A stretch of DNA of 64,000 nt from Clarkia xantiana subsp. parviflora (taxonomy: Eukaryota; Streptophyta; Magnoliopsida; Myrtales; Onagraceae): NCBI GenBank assembly GCA_036873135.1, contig JAPTYO010000022.1, forward strand, positions 6,444,979-6,508,978, in the 5' to 3' direction. A program made the position numbers and the translations under genes. Of the stretch, positions 21,267 to 31,602 are shown in pieces; positions within the stretch are counted from its first letter, which is position 1; every line of letters begins with the position of its first letter. Below the pieces are notes generated by a model. It did not search any database, had not been told where the DNA came from, and was given only the letters and a program-made list of their open reading frames with translations.

Positions 21267-21659
21267 TGTTGGATCACGGGCGAGGCTCCGTTACGTCCTT
21301 GACGGAAAGCTTGGACTCCTGGGCTCCGCGTAATCTTGCAAAAGGGGATGACCTGGGTGGTGACCCAGAATCCTTCTCCGATGCTTAAATGAGTATGGTG
21401 ATCAATGGGTGGTAAGCAAAGAGTCTAAGTTCGTATTAGATGATGGTTTTCTGAGGTAACTTCCTCCTTTATATAGGAGGGGAAGTTACTCAGTTACCTG
21501 TTACTGCGCCTGGCAGTTTTGCCCATGATTCCGTGTATCTCGCCACGATTCCGTATATCTCGGTCGGGATTCCGTGTATCTTGCCCCACGCTCCGCGTAT
21601 CTTACCCATACCTCCGCGTATCTCGGGCACGCCCTGCATATCTCGGGGGAGATTATCTG
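21267..21659 (-). repeat. Element 3 3' LTR, left part
   Basis: It begins TGTTGGATCACGGG and is colinear with the element 1 LTR until 21659, where element 4 starts. The last five bases, ATCTG, are duplicated at 31208. Confidence 0.93.
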
Positions 21660-22537
21660 TGTTAGGTTATGAGATCTAGGTCAACAGATGGTCGGCTTTG
21701 ATCTCACTCCTTACTGGGGATGTGTGTGATCCGGTATTCCTGAGTTGCCCTGTCTTAGCCTATGTCCTTCCTTCCTTCCTTCCTTCCTTCCTTCCTTCCT
21801 TCCTTCCTTTGCTTCTTCTCTCCTTGTACCCTGCAGAAGGGGCAGTACCAGACACGGAGGGGGGGTGGTGCCTGGTGAACCCTCTCCGATGCCTAAGTCA
21901 GTATTCTTCTTAGAGAGATAAACTAGAGAGATGTCAGAGCAAAATAATCCAAATTGCCAAGATGATCAAATGAGTTGTGAAGGTGGGGTATTTATAGGCA
22001 ACGGTGTCATTAAGGTGGCTTAATGACATCGTTAACCTTTAAACACAAATAATTAACCTTTAAGCGTACAATTAAGACCTTAGGATACGGAGAAGGTAGG
22101 CGACGCGAACCGGGTGTGGGTGTCCGAAAATGGCGCAGGGGCCCTTGGGGGAGGAGAAATCCGATCCCCAAGGGTAGGGGTTGGGTGAGGGCACCCAACC
22201 CCTCCCAAGGAGGATGGGGTTGGCCAACCCCATCCCTCCTAGGAGAGATCGGGTTGGCCGACCCGATCTCTCCTAGGAGAGATCGGGTTGGTCCACCCGA
22301 TCTCCCCTAGGAGAGATCGGGTTGGCTGACCCGATCTCTCCTAGGGGAGGTCGGGTGTGGCCACCCAACCTCACCTAGGTGAGTTTGCCTTGGCCGGACG
22401 AGCGCTCCGGCCTCGTCCGAGCCGTTGATGTGTTCGCGAAGTGTTCGGGTTGAAGTTTCGATTTACAATCGGTAATGGGACGATAAAAATACAACGGTTT
22501 GGAAGTCAACGGGTTCAAATTGGGCGTATATCCATCA
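21660..22537 (-). repeat. Element 4 3' LTR
   Basis: 878 bp, TGTTAGG to ATCCATCA on the plus strand. It contains a CCTT microsatellite (about 21765-21808), a minus-strand TATA box (CTATAAATACC, about 21988-21998) and an array of palindromes (22208-22379). Confidence 0.93.
22208..22379. repeat. Five tandem 34-bp palindromes in the LTR
   Basis: Consecutive units of the form GAGAGATCGGGTTGG, two-base centre, then its near-complement, are joined at CCTAGG. The centres vary (CC, TC, CT) while the arms stay nearly self-complementary. On the element strand they lie in U3, about 200-400 bases upstream of the TATA box. Confidence 0.9.
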
Positions 22538-23384
22538 CATGCCCCCGAGTCAACCAATGGCCTAACCCTTGATTGACTCTATTTTAGGATGGTATGACAC
22601 GCGCAATTTGAAACCGGGATTTTACCTTCTTGTCTGAATGCTCGCTTACCCTTAGATGCGTGCCTCTGACTCTGCCCCCTGCCTTATGAGATAGAGGAAT
22701 TGTAAACGTCAGAGTAGCACGGACGTGTGCCTAAGCACGCGTCCGTCTGTGGTAGGAGTAATAAACTTATCTTTGCTATAGGTGCATACTCAAAAAATAC
22801 ATACTTGCACATGGGTGTGATACGAATGCCACTAAATAACTTACGCTTCAAATTCGTGCCAGGATTCTATCTAAGTGAGGAAAAATTTAATTTTGGCCAA
22901 ATTTTTTCTAAGTATGGAATACTAGGAAATAAACCTTAGGGGATGTTAACTATGGTGAATATGAGTTTAACCGTGGTTAACGGGAACTAGTTTTTGAATC
23001 TTGTCCCTTGAAATTTTCTTTTCTAAAATTCAACGGTGTTGATTTAGCGACCTTAGAAAAACCCTAATCCTTTGTGCTATAAAAGGGCAAGTGATTACCT
23101 CATTCTCGTTGTTCTTTTCCCTTCTTTTCTTTTTGACGGTGGAATTTCTAGTCGGACTTACTTCTCGGGGCGGGTGTTGTATTGAGGTACGTGTTTCTTC
23201 TCTTGTGTAAGCGTTGCTCTTGAGGGACTTAATTCTGCTTCTCCTTCAATCGTTTCCTTACTTGTCTCGTTCTTGATTTGTATGTCTTCCTGGTAATGTA
23301 GTCCTATTTGGTTCGTCATTTTTCATCTTTTTACCTTCATGTTTCCGCTTACTGGCGGGCGAAGTCCTCCCTATTGGGATTATA
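22538..23384 (+). promoter_or_regulatory. PPT side and promoter/leader of the element 4 antisense gene
   Basis: Beside the 3' LTR the element strand reads TTGACTCGGGGGCATG, a likely PPT (about 22538-22553). On the plus strand a TATA box (CTATAAAAGG, 23078-23087) precedes a pyrimidine-rich leader, comparable with the antisense-gene promoters of the other elements. No gene is seen between 22554 and 23077. Confidence 0.5.
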
Positions 23385-23910
23385 ATTATCTCCTTTTGCC
23401 CCCTGTTTCTGCTAGTTGGCCAGTGGTGTCTCTCTCCTTATGCTGGGGGTTATTACTATCTCCCTCTGCCCCCCTGCCTCTGCCTGTTGGCTGGTGGGGT
23501 TTTCTTATGCTGGGGGTTATTACTATCTCCCCCTGCCCCCCTGCCTCTGCCTGTTGGCTGGTGGGGTCTCCTTATGCTGGGGGTTATTACTATCTCCCTC
23601 TGCCCCCCTGCCTCTGCCTGTTGGCTGGTGGGGTTTTCTTATGCTGGGGGTTATTACTATCTCCCCCTGCCCCCCTGCCTCTGCCTGTTGGCTGGTGGGG
23701 TCTCCTTATGCTGGGGGTTATTACTATCTCCCCCTGCCCCCCTGCCTCTGCCTGTTGGCTGGTGGGGTCTCCTTATGCTGGGGGTTATTACTATCTCCCC
23801 CTGCCTCCCTGCCTCTGCCTGTTGGCTGGTGGGGTCTCCTTATGCTGGGGGTTATTACTATCTCCCCCTGCCCTCCTGCCTCTGCCTGTTGGTTGGTGGG
23901 GTCTTTTTTG
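23385..23910. repeat. 67-bp tandem repeat, seven full units plus a degenerate one
   Basis: Units start at 23438, 23505, 23572, 23639, 23706, 23773 and 23840 (TTATGCTGGGGGTTATTAC and then a C-rich half). Because 67 is not a multiple of 3 and no frame has a stop, all three plus frames read as repetitive hydrophobic proteins. It lies in the leader of the antisense gene. Confidence 0.92.
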
Positions 23911-24049
23911 TCGTCTTTCTATTCTTGTCTTTTGACCTTGTGTCCATCTTTTTAGGGGAATGAATTTGTATCTCTTGTCCACTGTTCGCTTTCTGTTTTC
24001 TTTAGGCTAAGCCTGTGTTTTTTCGATCAGCAGAACTCTCCGGTGATTG

Positions 24050-25109
24050 ATGAGGAGTAAGAGGCCAGTACGTGTGGGAGTGGTTAATTCTGGGACCGGA
24101 CCTTCGATTGCAAAAAGATCGGTTTTCTATGGTGCGGGGAGGTGTTCTCTAACTGGAGGTAAGGGTGGTGACGTTAGGGTGCCATCTTCTTTCTATATTG
24201 ATGCCCCCCAATCGAAGGTCCGGGAGCCATCTTTTCCTTCTTCCTTGTTTGGTGAGTCCTTGAGCCTCTGAGTTTCCTTAGTGTACATTGGTATTTACTC
24301 TGTGCTTTGTTATAGGTAGACTTCGTCTTCCGCGTCTGAGTCGGAAGGAGCTGTCTCGTCCACCTGTTGATGGAATTGTTGGGTCTGAGTGGGCGCCTTA
24401 TTATGGGCGTGGGGCTCGTTTTGACAACCAATCTTCTTTGCAAACTCCTGAGGTTGGAGTTCGTGTTCTGCAGTCTGCTGTTCCTCCTACCGATCGTGTG
24501 TCCCTATCCAAAGGGTCGGAGGCAACATATGAGTTGGCTCGTGATGTGTTGGCTCGCTATGCTCCTGTAATGTAACCGTTTTATCCTTTAGCATATTTCT
24601 TCTCCGTGTGTTATCCGTCTCATCTTTTGTTTTTGTTGTAGGGTATGGCCGACCTTGTTAATTTATCCACCCTTGCTATTGATCTTGCTGAGGAGAGGAA
24701 GGTGTACGAGGACATTTGTGTCTCCCTTAAATCCAGTCTTATTAGCTGTTTGGAGCATAGTCGCATCACCGATTTGCGGTGCCGAGACTTGGAGGGTCGC
24801 ATTGCTCTTCTCAATGAAGAGGTTGAGGCGTTGAGACAAAGGTCTTATCGTGATGAGACACTCCGGGCTGCTGAGTTAATCTCTCTGGAGGAAATGTTTC
24901 GTATGGAGGCGAAGGAGTGTGCCATTGCTGAGTATATGGCCTCCTCCGCTTATCAGGCTACTATCGACGTTCGCTGCTCTGTGGCGAAACGTATTTCCTT
25001 GAAGGAGATTCTTGAGCGTATTCACATGATTGCTCTTGACTTTCCTTTCTCTCGACTTGGTGATTTGTCAGATTTTGCTATTAAGCATATTGCGAAGATG
25101 AGGGGATAG
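24050..25109 (+). CDS. Element 4 antisense gene, three exons, product of unknown function
   Basis: The exons 24050-24251, 24316-24566 and 24642-25109 join in frame at GT/AG borders (phase 1, then phase 0) and give 306 residues without a stop. Upstream sequence to 24049 may include a further 5' exon ending near CGATCAG. The N-terminus is short, basic and unlike the gypsy-type transposon domain of the other elements. The last exon is mostly helical and coiled-coil-like (LEGRIALLNEEVEALRQR) and ends with an ISLKEILERIHM-type segment. It is convergent with pol, in the same place as the extra gene of elements 1, 2, 3 and 5, so it is inferred to be a diverged counterpart. I do not recognise a family. 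Confidence 0.6.
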
Positions 25110-25479
25110 TACCCCTATTTCTTGTGGTAGTCTCGTGTGTTTGTGAGTTGTGGTTGTCTTTAGAGTTTAAAACTTCATCTTTCTTAGTGTTGCCATCTTT
25201 GTCTGATACACTTGTCTCTACTCGTTGTATACATGGCCGTGTGCTTATATCTCTTCTCATGATGTTTCCCTATGCCTTGTGTATGGCTCTTTGGTTATGG
25301 ACCCTTCCCTTGGTGTGTTTCCTTTATTTATCTTTCTTTCATGCTTTCCTTCATGTCATGCCTGCCATTTCATAAAGAAAAAACATTACTTGTTCTTCAC
25401 ATTACTTTTAGACCAAAGATACGTTCTTCACAGAAGAAAAAACATCTTCTGATACCCCTTACACGGTATACGTTGTACT

Positions 25480-26065
25480 GTTAGACCAAAGATACGCTCT
25501 TGGTGGGCGTCGAAAACTGTTCACGAGACAGGCTCTCGGACGGCACTTAACGTTTCACAGGATAGGCTCCCGGAGGGCTCAGGTTAGACCAAAGATACGC
25601 TCCTGGTGGGCGTCGAACTGGTAGTTTGAAATCTACCTCAAGATACGCTCTTGGGGGCGTCGAACTGGTAGTGTTTTTTCTACCTCAAGATACGCTCTTG
25701 GGGGCGTCGAATCTGGTAGGTTGCAAATCTACCTCAAGATACGCTCATGGGGGCGTCGAATTCGTAGTTTTTGGAAACCACTCTCAAGATACGCTCTTGG
25801 TGCGTCGAATTCGTAGTGTAATAACTACTTTCAAGATACGCTCTTGGGGGCGTCGAAGGTCGTAGTATGAACACTACTCTCAAGATACGCTCCTGGGGGT
25901 GTCGAAGTTCGTAGTTTTTGGAAACTACTCTCAAGATACGCTCTTGGGGGCGTCGAATGTCGTAGTGTAATAACTACTCTCAAGATACGCTCTTGGGGGC
26001 GTTGGAGGTCGTAGTATGAACACTACTCTCAAGATACGCTCTTGGGGGCGTCGAACCTGTCATTG
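25480..26065. repeat. 49-bp tandem repeat, about ten copies, with hairpin inserts
   Basis: Each copy has the core AAGATACGCTCTTGGGGGCG followed by TCGAA and a short stem-loop (GGTAG/CTACC in the first copies, GTAGT/ACTAC in later ones). Three loop types recur in the order a-b-c-a-b-c, so the last six copies form a higher-order repeat of about 147-149 bp. It separates the convergent antisense gene and integrase. Confidence 0.88.
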
Positions 26066-26353
26066 ACTTGAAGTCATATCTGTGTAAGGATAACTTCGTG
26101 ACTATACCACTACATTCACTGGAAAATACTTTTGAGTAACTTGTACTCCCTTAGGAGCATGCATGTTTTTGTACACGTGGGATGCCTTGGTGCACCAAGA
26201 CATCCTTTGTAGGGATCAAAGATAGTTGTAGAGTTGGAGTAACTTCGTGAGTTCTCCTTCTCAAAAGTTGTTTTTTGAAAAGCTTGTAAAGCTGAAACAT
26301 GCAAAATGCTAAATATGAAACTAAGGATATGGTCTTTTGCTTGTGCTTTCTTC
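26066..26353. other. Spacer between the repeat array and integrase of element 4
   Basis: No gene or repeat was recognised. It probably contains the 3' untranslated end and polyadenylation region of pol on the minus strand. Confidence 0.4.
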
Positions 26354-29300
26354 TTATACGTAGTACTTCTTTAGGTGCTCTCCACTGAAGGTGTTTGTGG
26401 AGATATACCCCTCCCCATCTTCGAGGCGGTAAGCGTTTACGTAGGGAACTGACGCTATCTTGTATGGTCCTTCCCACTTCGGAGATAATTTTCTGACTTG
26501 GTCTAAGTGTGAGAACTCATTCCTTCTTAGTACCAGTTCTCCTACGTGGAATTGTCTCTCCTTGACTTGGCGGTTGTAGTATCTTGCTGAGACAAGGCGC
26601 ATTCGTGTCTGTGCTTCTTCTGAATTCCACCTTTTATCCTCCACCATGTCTAAATCTAAAAGTCTTGCTTTGTTGTTCTCATGCTCCTCAAAGTACTTGG
26701 TCCTCAGTGATTGTACAGCTATTTCTGCTGGTGCCACCGCTTCAGTTCCGTACACTAGGCCAAATGGCGTTTCTCCTGTGGATATCTTTGGTGTTGTCCG
26801 CACTGCCCATAGAACATTTTCCAGCTCATCTACCCAACTTCCCTTGGTGGCGTGGAGTCGTTTCTTTAGGCCATCTAGCACTATCTTGTTTGCCGATTCT
26901 ACCTGTCCGTTTGTCTGAGGGTGCTTTACTGATGCGAAACGGTGGTCTATATTCAGTCTTTCGCAATACCACTGCAATTTCTTGCTCTTGAATTGTGGGC
27001 CATTGTCACTTATTATTGCTCTTGGCACCCCGTACCTCGAGACAATGTGAGATTGGATGAAATTGACGACTTGGTCGTCTGTTGTCTTCCCCATTGCCTT
27101 TGCTTCTATCCACTTGGAGAAGTAGTCTATTGCAACAATTATGCAAGTCTTCTGACCTTTTGTTTTTGGTAGGGGGCCTATCAAATCAATCCCCCATTGC
27201 GCGAAAGGCCAGGCTCCTGAGATGGAGCTTAGCTTTGCTGGTGGGGCTGTTATATTTCTGGAGTACCTTTGGCAGTGATCACATTTTTGTACCAAGCTTG
27301 CTACTTCTTTGCTCATTGATGGCCAATAGTATCCTAGGTTGTAGACCTTTCGGCTTATTGACCGTGCTCCTTCATGGCACCCCGCATCTCCCTCATGGAG
27401 TTCTGCAAGCACCCTCTCTGTTTCTGGGTATGCTATGCATTTGAGGAAAGGTGTGGAGTATCCTTTCTTGTAGAGTTCATTGTCCATCACTGCGTAATTC
27501 CTAGCCATCCTTTCAATCTTGACTGCTTCCACCTTATCTTTTGGGAGCTTTCCTTCCATGATGTATTGTCGCATTGGTGTCATCCAGGCTTCTGCTTCAT
27601 CTATTGATAGAACCTCCATTTGTTCTATCACTGATTGCATTCTTTGCTCTACAAAGTGAACCTCTTTGCCTGCTTCTGCCCCTAAGGCTAGTTTACTTAA
27701 GGCGTCTGCCTCTTGGTTTTGTTCTCTTGGGACTGACTCAATGTCGAAGCTTTGGAAGCTCTTTATCAGGTCCTTGGCTTGCTGTAAGTATCTCTGCATG
27801 TTTTCGGACTTTGCAGTGTAGATTCCTTTCACTTGATTGACAACTAGTTGAGAATCACACTTGACCCTTAAATGCTTTGCCCCTACTCCTTTGGCTATTC
27901 TCAGGCCAGTTATTAGTGCTTCGTACTCAGCCTCATTGTTTGTTGCCTTAAAGGTAAGTGCCATGGCATAGCGCATAGGTGTATCGCTGTTTGGTGGGTA
28001 TAGTAAGAGGCCTGCACCTGAACCTCCTCCGTTGGATGACCCATCAGTATGCATCTCCCATAATTCTTCTGATTGTTTCTCCTTACTACTACTTGCCTCG
28101 CATGTAGTTTTGACTTCTTCCAAGTCTTCGTCTGGATTAATTCCAGTGAATTCAGCGATAAAATCTGCTAGAGCCTGACCCTTTATGGCTGTTCTTGGGG
28201 CGAAATGAATGCGAAACTCACTTAGCTCAATTGCCCATTTGGTCAGTCTTCCCGATGTGTCTGGTCTCTGTAGGAGGTGTTTCAATGGATGGTCTGTGAG
28301 GACTGTTACTTCATGCCCATGAAAATACGGTCTCAACTTTCTTGCTGATATAATCAGTGCATAGAGGTACTTTTCTATTGGCAAGTAGTTGATCTCATAC
28401 TTTGCCAATGTTTTGCTTACGAAGTATACCGGCAATTGTGCAGCGTTTTCTTCTTTAATTAGCACTGAGCTTACTGCCACATTGCTCACGGAGATGTAGA
28501 GGTAGAGGGGCTCCCCTGGTGTAGGCTTTGCTAGGGGCGGTAGTGTTTTTAGGTGTTGCTTGAGTTGCTGGAAGGCTTCCTCACATCTCGGTGTCCATTC
28601 AAATTTCTTGTTTGCCCTTAGTACCTCAAAGAAGGGTAATGCCTTGTCTCCTATTTTGGATAGGAATCTGTTAAGGGCTGCCAACCTCCCGTTCAGTCGT
28701 TGAACCTCTTTGTGCTTCGTAGGTGACTGCATTTCTTCAATTGCTTGAAGTTTTTCGGGGTTTACCTCTATGCCTCGCTGGCTTACCATGAAGCCTAAAA
28801 ATTTCCCTGATTGCACCCCAAATGCGCATTTTTTCGGGTTTAGACGGACCTGGTACTGCCTCATCCTCTCGAATGTTGAGCGAAGGTTCTCCACATGGTC
28901 CTTCTTCTCTTTGGATTTGACTATCATATCGTCCACATATGCCTCCATTGTCTTCCCTATCATGTCCCCAAATATTTTGTTGACCATTCTTTGATATGTT
29001 GCTCCAGCATTTATGAGTCCGAAAGGCATCACCGTGTAATGGTATATCTCGCTATCAGCATAGAATGCTGTGTGAGGGGCGTCCTCAGGGGCCATTTTTA
29101 TCTGGTTATATCCTGAGTATGCATCCATGAAGCTCATTAGTTGATGACCCGATGTTGCATCCACTAACTGATCTATTCTTGGTAGGGGATATGAGTCCTT
29201 AGGGCAAGCCTTGTTTAGGTCACGATAGTCAATACACATTCTCCAACTTCCGCCCGGCTTCTTCACCAGTACTGGGTTTGCCACCCATGTCTGGAATCTG

Positions 29301-29758
29301 ATTTCCTTGATGAACTTTGCCTTTAGTAGCTTTTCTACTTCTTCTTGGATAGCTATCTTTTGGCTTCCTCCCATTGGTCTCACCTTCTGTGTTGTTGGTC
29401 GCGTTGCCGCGTCTATATTGAGCCTGTGTGAGATCACTTCTTCTGATATTCCTGGCATATCGCTTGGTGACCAGGCGAACAGATCCTTGTATTCCCTTAG
29501 TAAAGCTACTAAGTGGTTTTCCTCTTCATGAGATAAGGCAGTCCCGATTTTAGCCTTCCTATCGGGTTCTTCTATGAGTGTCTCTTTTAGTTCCTCCATG
29601 GGGGCTGGTCTTCCATGATCTTCTCTTGGGTCCTCATCTACTAGTAGGACTTCTCTTGTTTTCTTCCTCTTGCCTAGTGCAATCCTTGCACATTTCCTTG
29701 CTACCTTCTGGTTGCCTTTTACTTCCCCTATTCCTTGGCCTGTGGGGAATTTCATTTT
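26354..29758 (-). pseudogene. Element 4 pol: RT, RNase H, second RNase H, integrase
   Basis: One open frame of 1133 residues from its first Met. RT (roughly residues 110-330) has YRDLNKACPKDSYPLPRIDQ and the catalytic YVDDMIVKS. The first RNase H keeps LTDHPLKHLL but has SVSNVAVSSVL in place of its first Asp motif. The second RNase H (around 580-710) has HTDGSS, NNEAEYEAL and VKCDSQLVVNQ. Integrase (around 790 to the end) has the HHCC region, IDLIGPLP, SDNGPQF, NGQVESANK and SPKWEGPYKIA, and ends at GEHLKKYYV with no chromodomain. The frame is separated from protease only by a CAG-to-TAG change at about 29759. Pol is close to intact. Confidence 0.88.
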
Positions 29759-30280
29759 CTAATGTAGTGTTGATGGTACCATACCCCACTTGTTGATTGT
29801 AGTGTTACCCAGGATCCCATTGTACTCCTCCATTTCTTCTGTGATGAAGAATGGGACATCAATCTTTAGCTGCCTCTGGCCTGTACCCAGTGTCACAGGT
29901 AGTGTGACTGCCCCCCGTGGGTATGTTGGCTCTCCTGAAAATCCTACCAAGGGGGAGTGAACCTGTTTTATGCTACTTGGCCTTACTCCTAGTATGTTGA
30001 GGACTTTCTTGCTAATGATGTTGGGTGAGCTTCCACTGTCTATTAGGATTCTCCCAATGTCCATATCAGTGATCTTCATTGTTATGACCAGGGCATCCTT
30101 GTTGTCTGGTAACACATGCTCCATGTCTCTTCTTGAAAATTCTATTATGTCTTCTCTCTTTCCTTCTGCTTGTTCTTCTTTTGGCTTAGGAGCCCCTAAC
30201 TCTGCCATATATGCTTCTCTGGCATTCGCTGACTCTCCTCCAGCTCCATAACCCCCATGAATGACATATACGCCTGCCAT
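29759..30280 (-). pseudogene. Element 4 protease region
   Basis: 173 residues beginning MAGVYVIHGGYGAGG, which corresponds to the gag-PR linker (NVIHGG) of the other elements. The aspartic protease motif is RILIDSGSSPNIIS, with DSG instead of the DGG of the element 1 family. The frame stops at TAG (about 29759) just before KMKFPTG of the RT side. The Met may be only a chance start created by loss of gag. Confidence 0.85.
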
Positions 30281-30310
30281 CTAGCTGGTGATAATTAGGC
30301 TTTCTGTCCG

Positions 30311-30329
30311 AAGCCCACAGACGGCGCCA
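30311..30329 (-). promoter_or_regulatory. Primer-binding site of element 4
   Basis: The element strand reads TGGCGCCGTCTGTGGGCTT two bases inside the LTR; it shares the first 15-16 bases with the sites of the other elements. Confidence 0.8.
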
Positions 30330-30507
30330 AGTGTTAGGTTATGAGATCTAGGTCAACGGATGGTCGGCTTTGATCTCACTCCTTACTGGGGATGTGTGTG
30401 ATCCGGTATTCCTGAGTTGCCCTGTCTTAGCCTATGTCCTTCCTTCCTTCCTTCCTTCCTTTGCTTCTTCTCTCCTTCTACCCTGCAAAAGGGGCAGTAC
30501 CAGACAC

Positions 30508-30535
30508 GGGGGGGGGGGGGGGGGGGGGGGGGGGG
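30508..30535 (+). repeat. Run of 28 G in the element 4 5' LTR
   Basis: The partner LTR has a run of only about seven G after CACGGA at the same place. This is either a post-insertion expansion or an assembly/sequencing error. Confidence 0.9.
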
Positions 30536-30877
30536 TGGTGCCTGGTGAACCCTCTCCGATGCCTAAGTCAGTATTCTTCTTAGAGAGATAAACTAGAGAG
30601 ATGTCAGAGCAAAATAATCCAAATTGCCAAGATGATCAAATGAGTTGTGAAGGTGGGGTATTTATAGGCAACGGTGTCATTAAGGTGGCTTAATGACATC
30701 GTTAACCTTTAAACACAAATAATTAACCTTTAAGCGTACAATTAAGACCTTAGGATACGGAGAAGGTAGGCGACGCGAACCGGGTGTGGGTGTCCGAAAA
30801 TGGCGCAGGGGCCCTTGGGGGAGGAGAAATCCGATCCCCAAGGGTAGGGGTTGGGTGAGGGCACCCAACCCCTCCCA

Positions 30878-31049
30878 AGGAGGATGGGGTTGGCCAACCC
30901 CATCCCTCCTAGGAGAGATCGGGTCAGCCAACCCGATCTCTCCTAGGAGAGATCGGGTTGGTCCACCCGATCTCCCCTAGGAGAGATCGGGTTGGCTGAC
31001 CCGATCTCTCCTAGGGGAGGTCGGGTGTGGCCACCCAACCTCACCTAGG
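30878..31049. repeat. Tandem palindromes, 5' LTR copy
   Basis: Same five 34-bp units as 22208-22379. Unit two has the centre sequence changed to GGGTCAGCCAACCC, so the arms differ slightly from the other LTR. Confidence 0.9.
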
Positions 31050-31207
31050 TGAGTTTGCCTTGGCCGGACGAGCGCTCCGGCCTCGTCCGAGCCGTTGATG
31101 TGTTCGCGAAGTGTTCGGGTTGAAGTTTCGATTTACAATCGGTAATGGGACGATAAAAATACAACGGTTTGGAAGTCAACGGGTTCAAATTGGGCGTATA
31201 TCCATCA

Positions 31208-31602
31208 ATCTGTATTCTAACCGTCTTCCCACTACTCTTATCTAGTAGGCGGGTTTCTCGGTTTTATCCTCTGATCACAAGTCTCGACTCCTGTCGGGGA
31301 CTCCAGAGTTGTCTCATTCTAGATCACCACCCAGGACCTTCAGTCTCTACGGGACAGGTCCAGCCTCTGCGGGGCTTTATTATCGGGGCCTTTACTAAGG
31401 CATATCGGGGCCTGCTTAGAGGCTTATCGGGGCCTGCTCAGAGGCTTCTCATCGGGAGCATTCAGCTCATACATCGGGACCGCTAAAATCGGGACCCTTC
31501 GTGCTGGGCCTCTGGGCCTTCCAGGCTTTTCACGAGGCCCACTGGACCTACTCGCCGTCCATTGGCTGTTAACGGGGCCAACGATTACATCGGAACCCAT
31601 CA
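31208..31602 (-). repeat. Element 3 3' LTR, right part
   Basis: It continues the LTR from 21659 after the ATCTG duplication and ends GGAACCCATCA at 31602. It contains a local duplication of the GGCCTGCTYAGAGGCTT segment (about 31406-31447) not seen in the other LTRs. Confidence 0.92.

Larger units (their letters stand above)
21660..31207 (-). mobile_element. Element 4: second-family Tat-type retrotransposon lacking gag
   Basis: It is a 9.55-kb minus-strand element with LTRs at 21660-22537 and 30332-31207 and TSD ATCTG (21655-21659, 31208-31212). Outside the simple repeats the LTRs look almost identical, so it is probably the youngest insertion here. Pol contains PR-RT-RH-aRH-INT. Only about 50 bases separate the 5' LTR from the PR coding start, so gag is missing. 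An antisense three-exon gene and two tandem arrays occupy the 3' half. Confidence 0.93.
30332..31207 (-). repeat. Element 4 5' LTR
   Basis: 876 bp, near-identical to 21660-22537 apart from simple repeats: the CCTT run is shorter and a G run is expanded to 28 G (30508-30535). The sense promoter is on the minus strand (CTATAAATACC, about 30658-30668). The palindrome array recurs at 30878-31049. Confidence 0.93.

Noticed and set aside
22116..22310. Pro/Gly/Arg ORF in the element 4 LTR
   Set aside because: Reads through the 34-bp palindrome array; both strands give similar low-complexity ORFs.
23339..23963. Three overlapping hydrophobic repeat ORFs
   Set aside because: They are the three frames of a stop-free 67-bp tandem repeat, not conserved coding sequence.
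25480..26065. CRISPR-like array of repeats and spacers
   Set aside because: The variable parts recur in a regular a-b-c order and form hairpins; the context is a plant retrotransposon.
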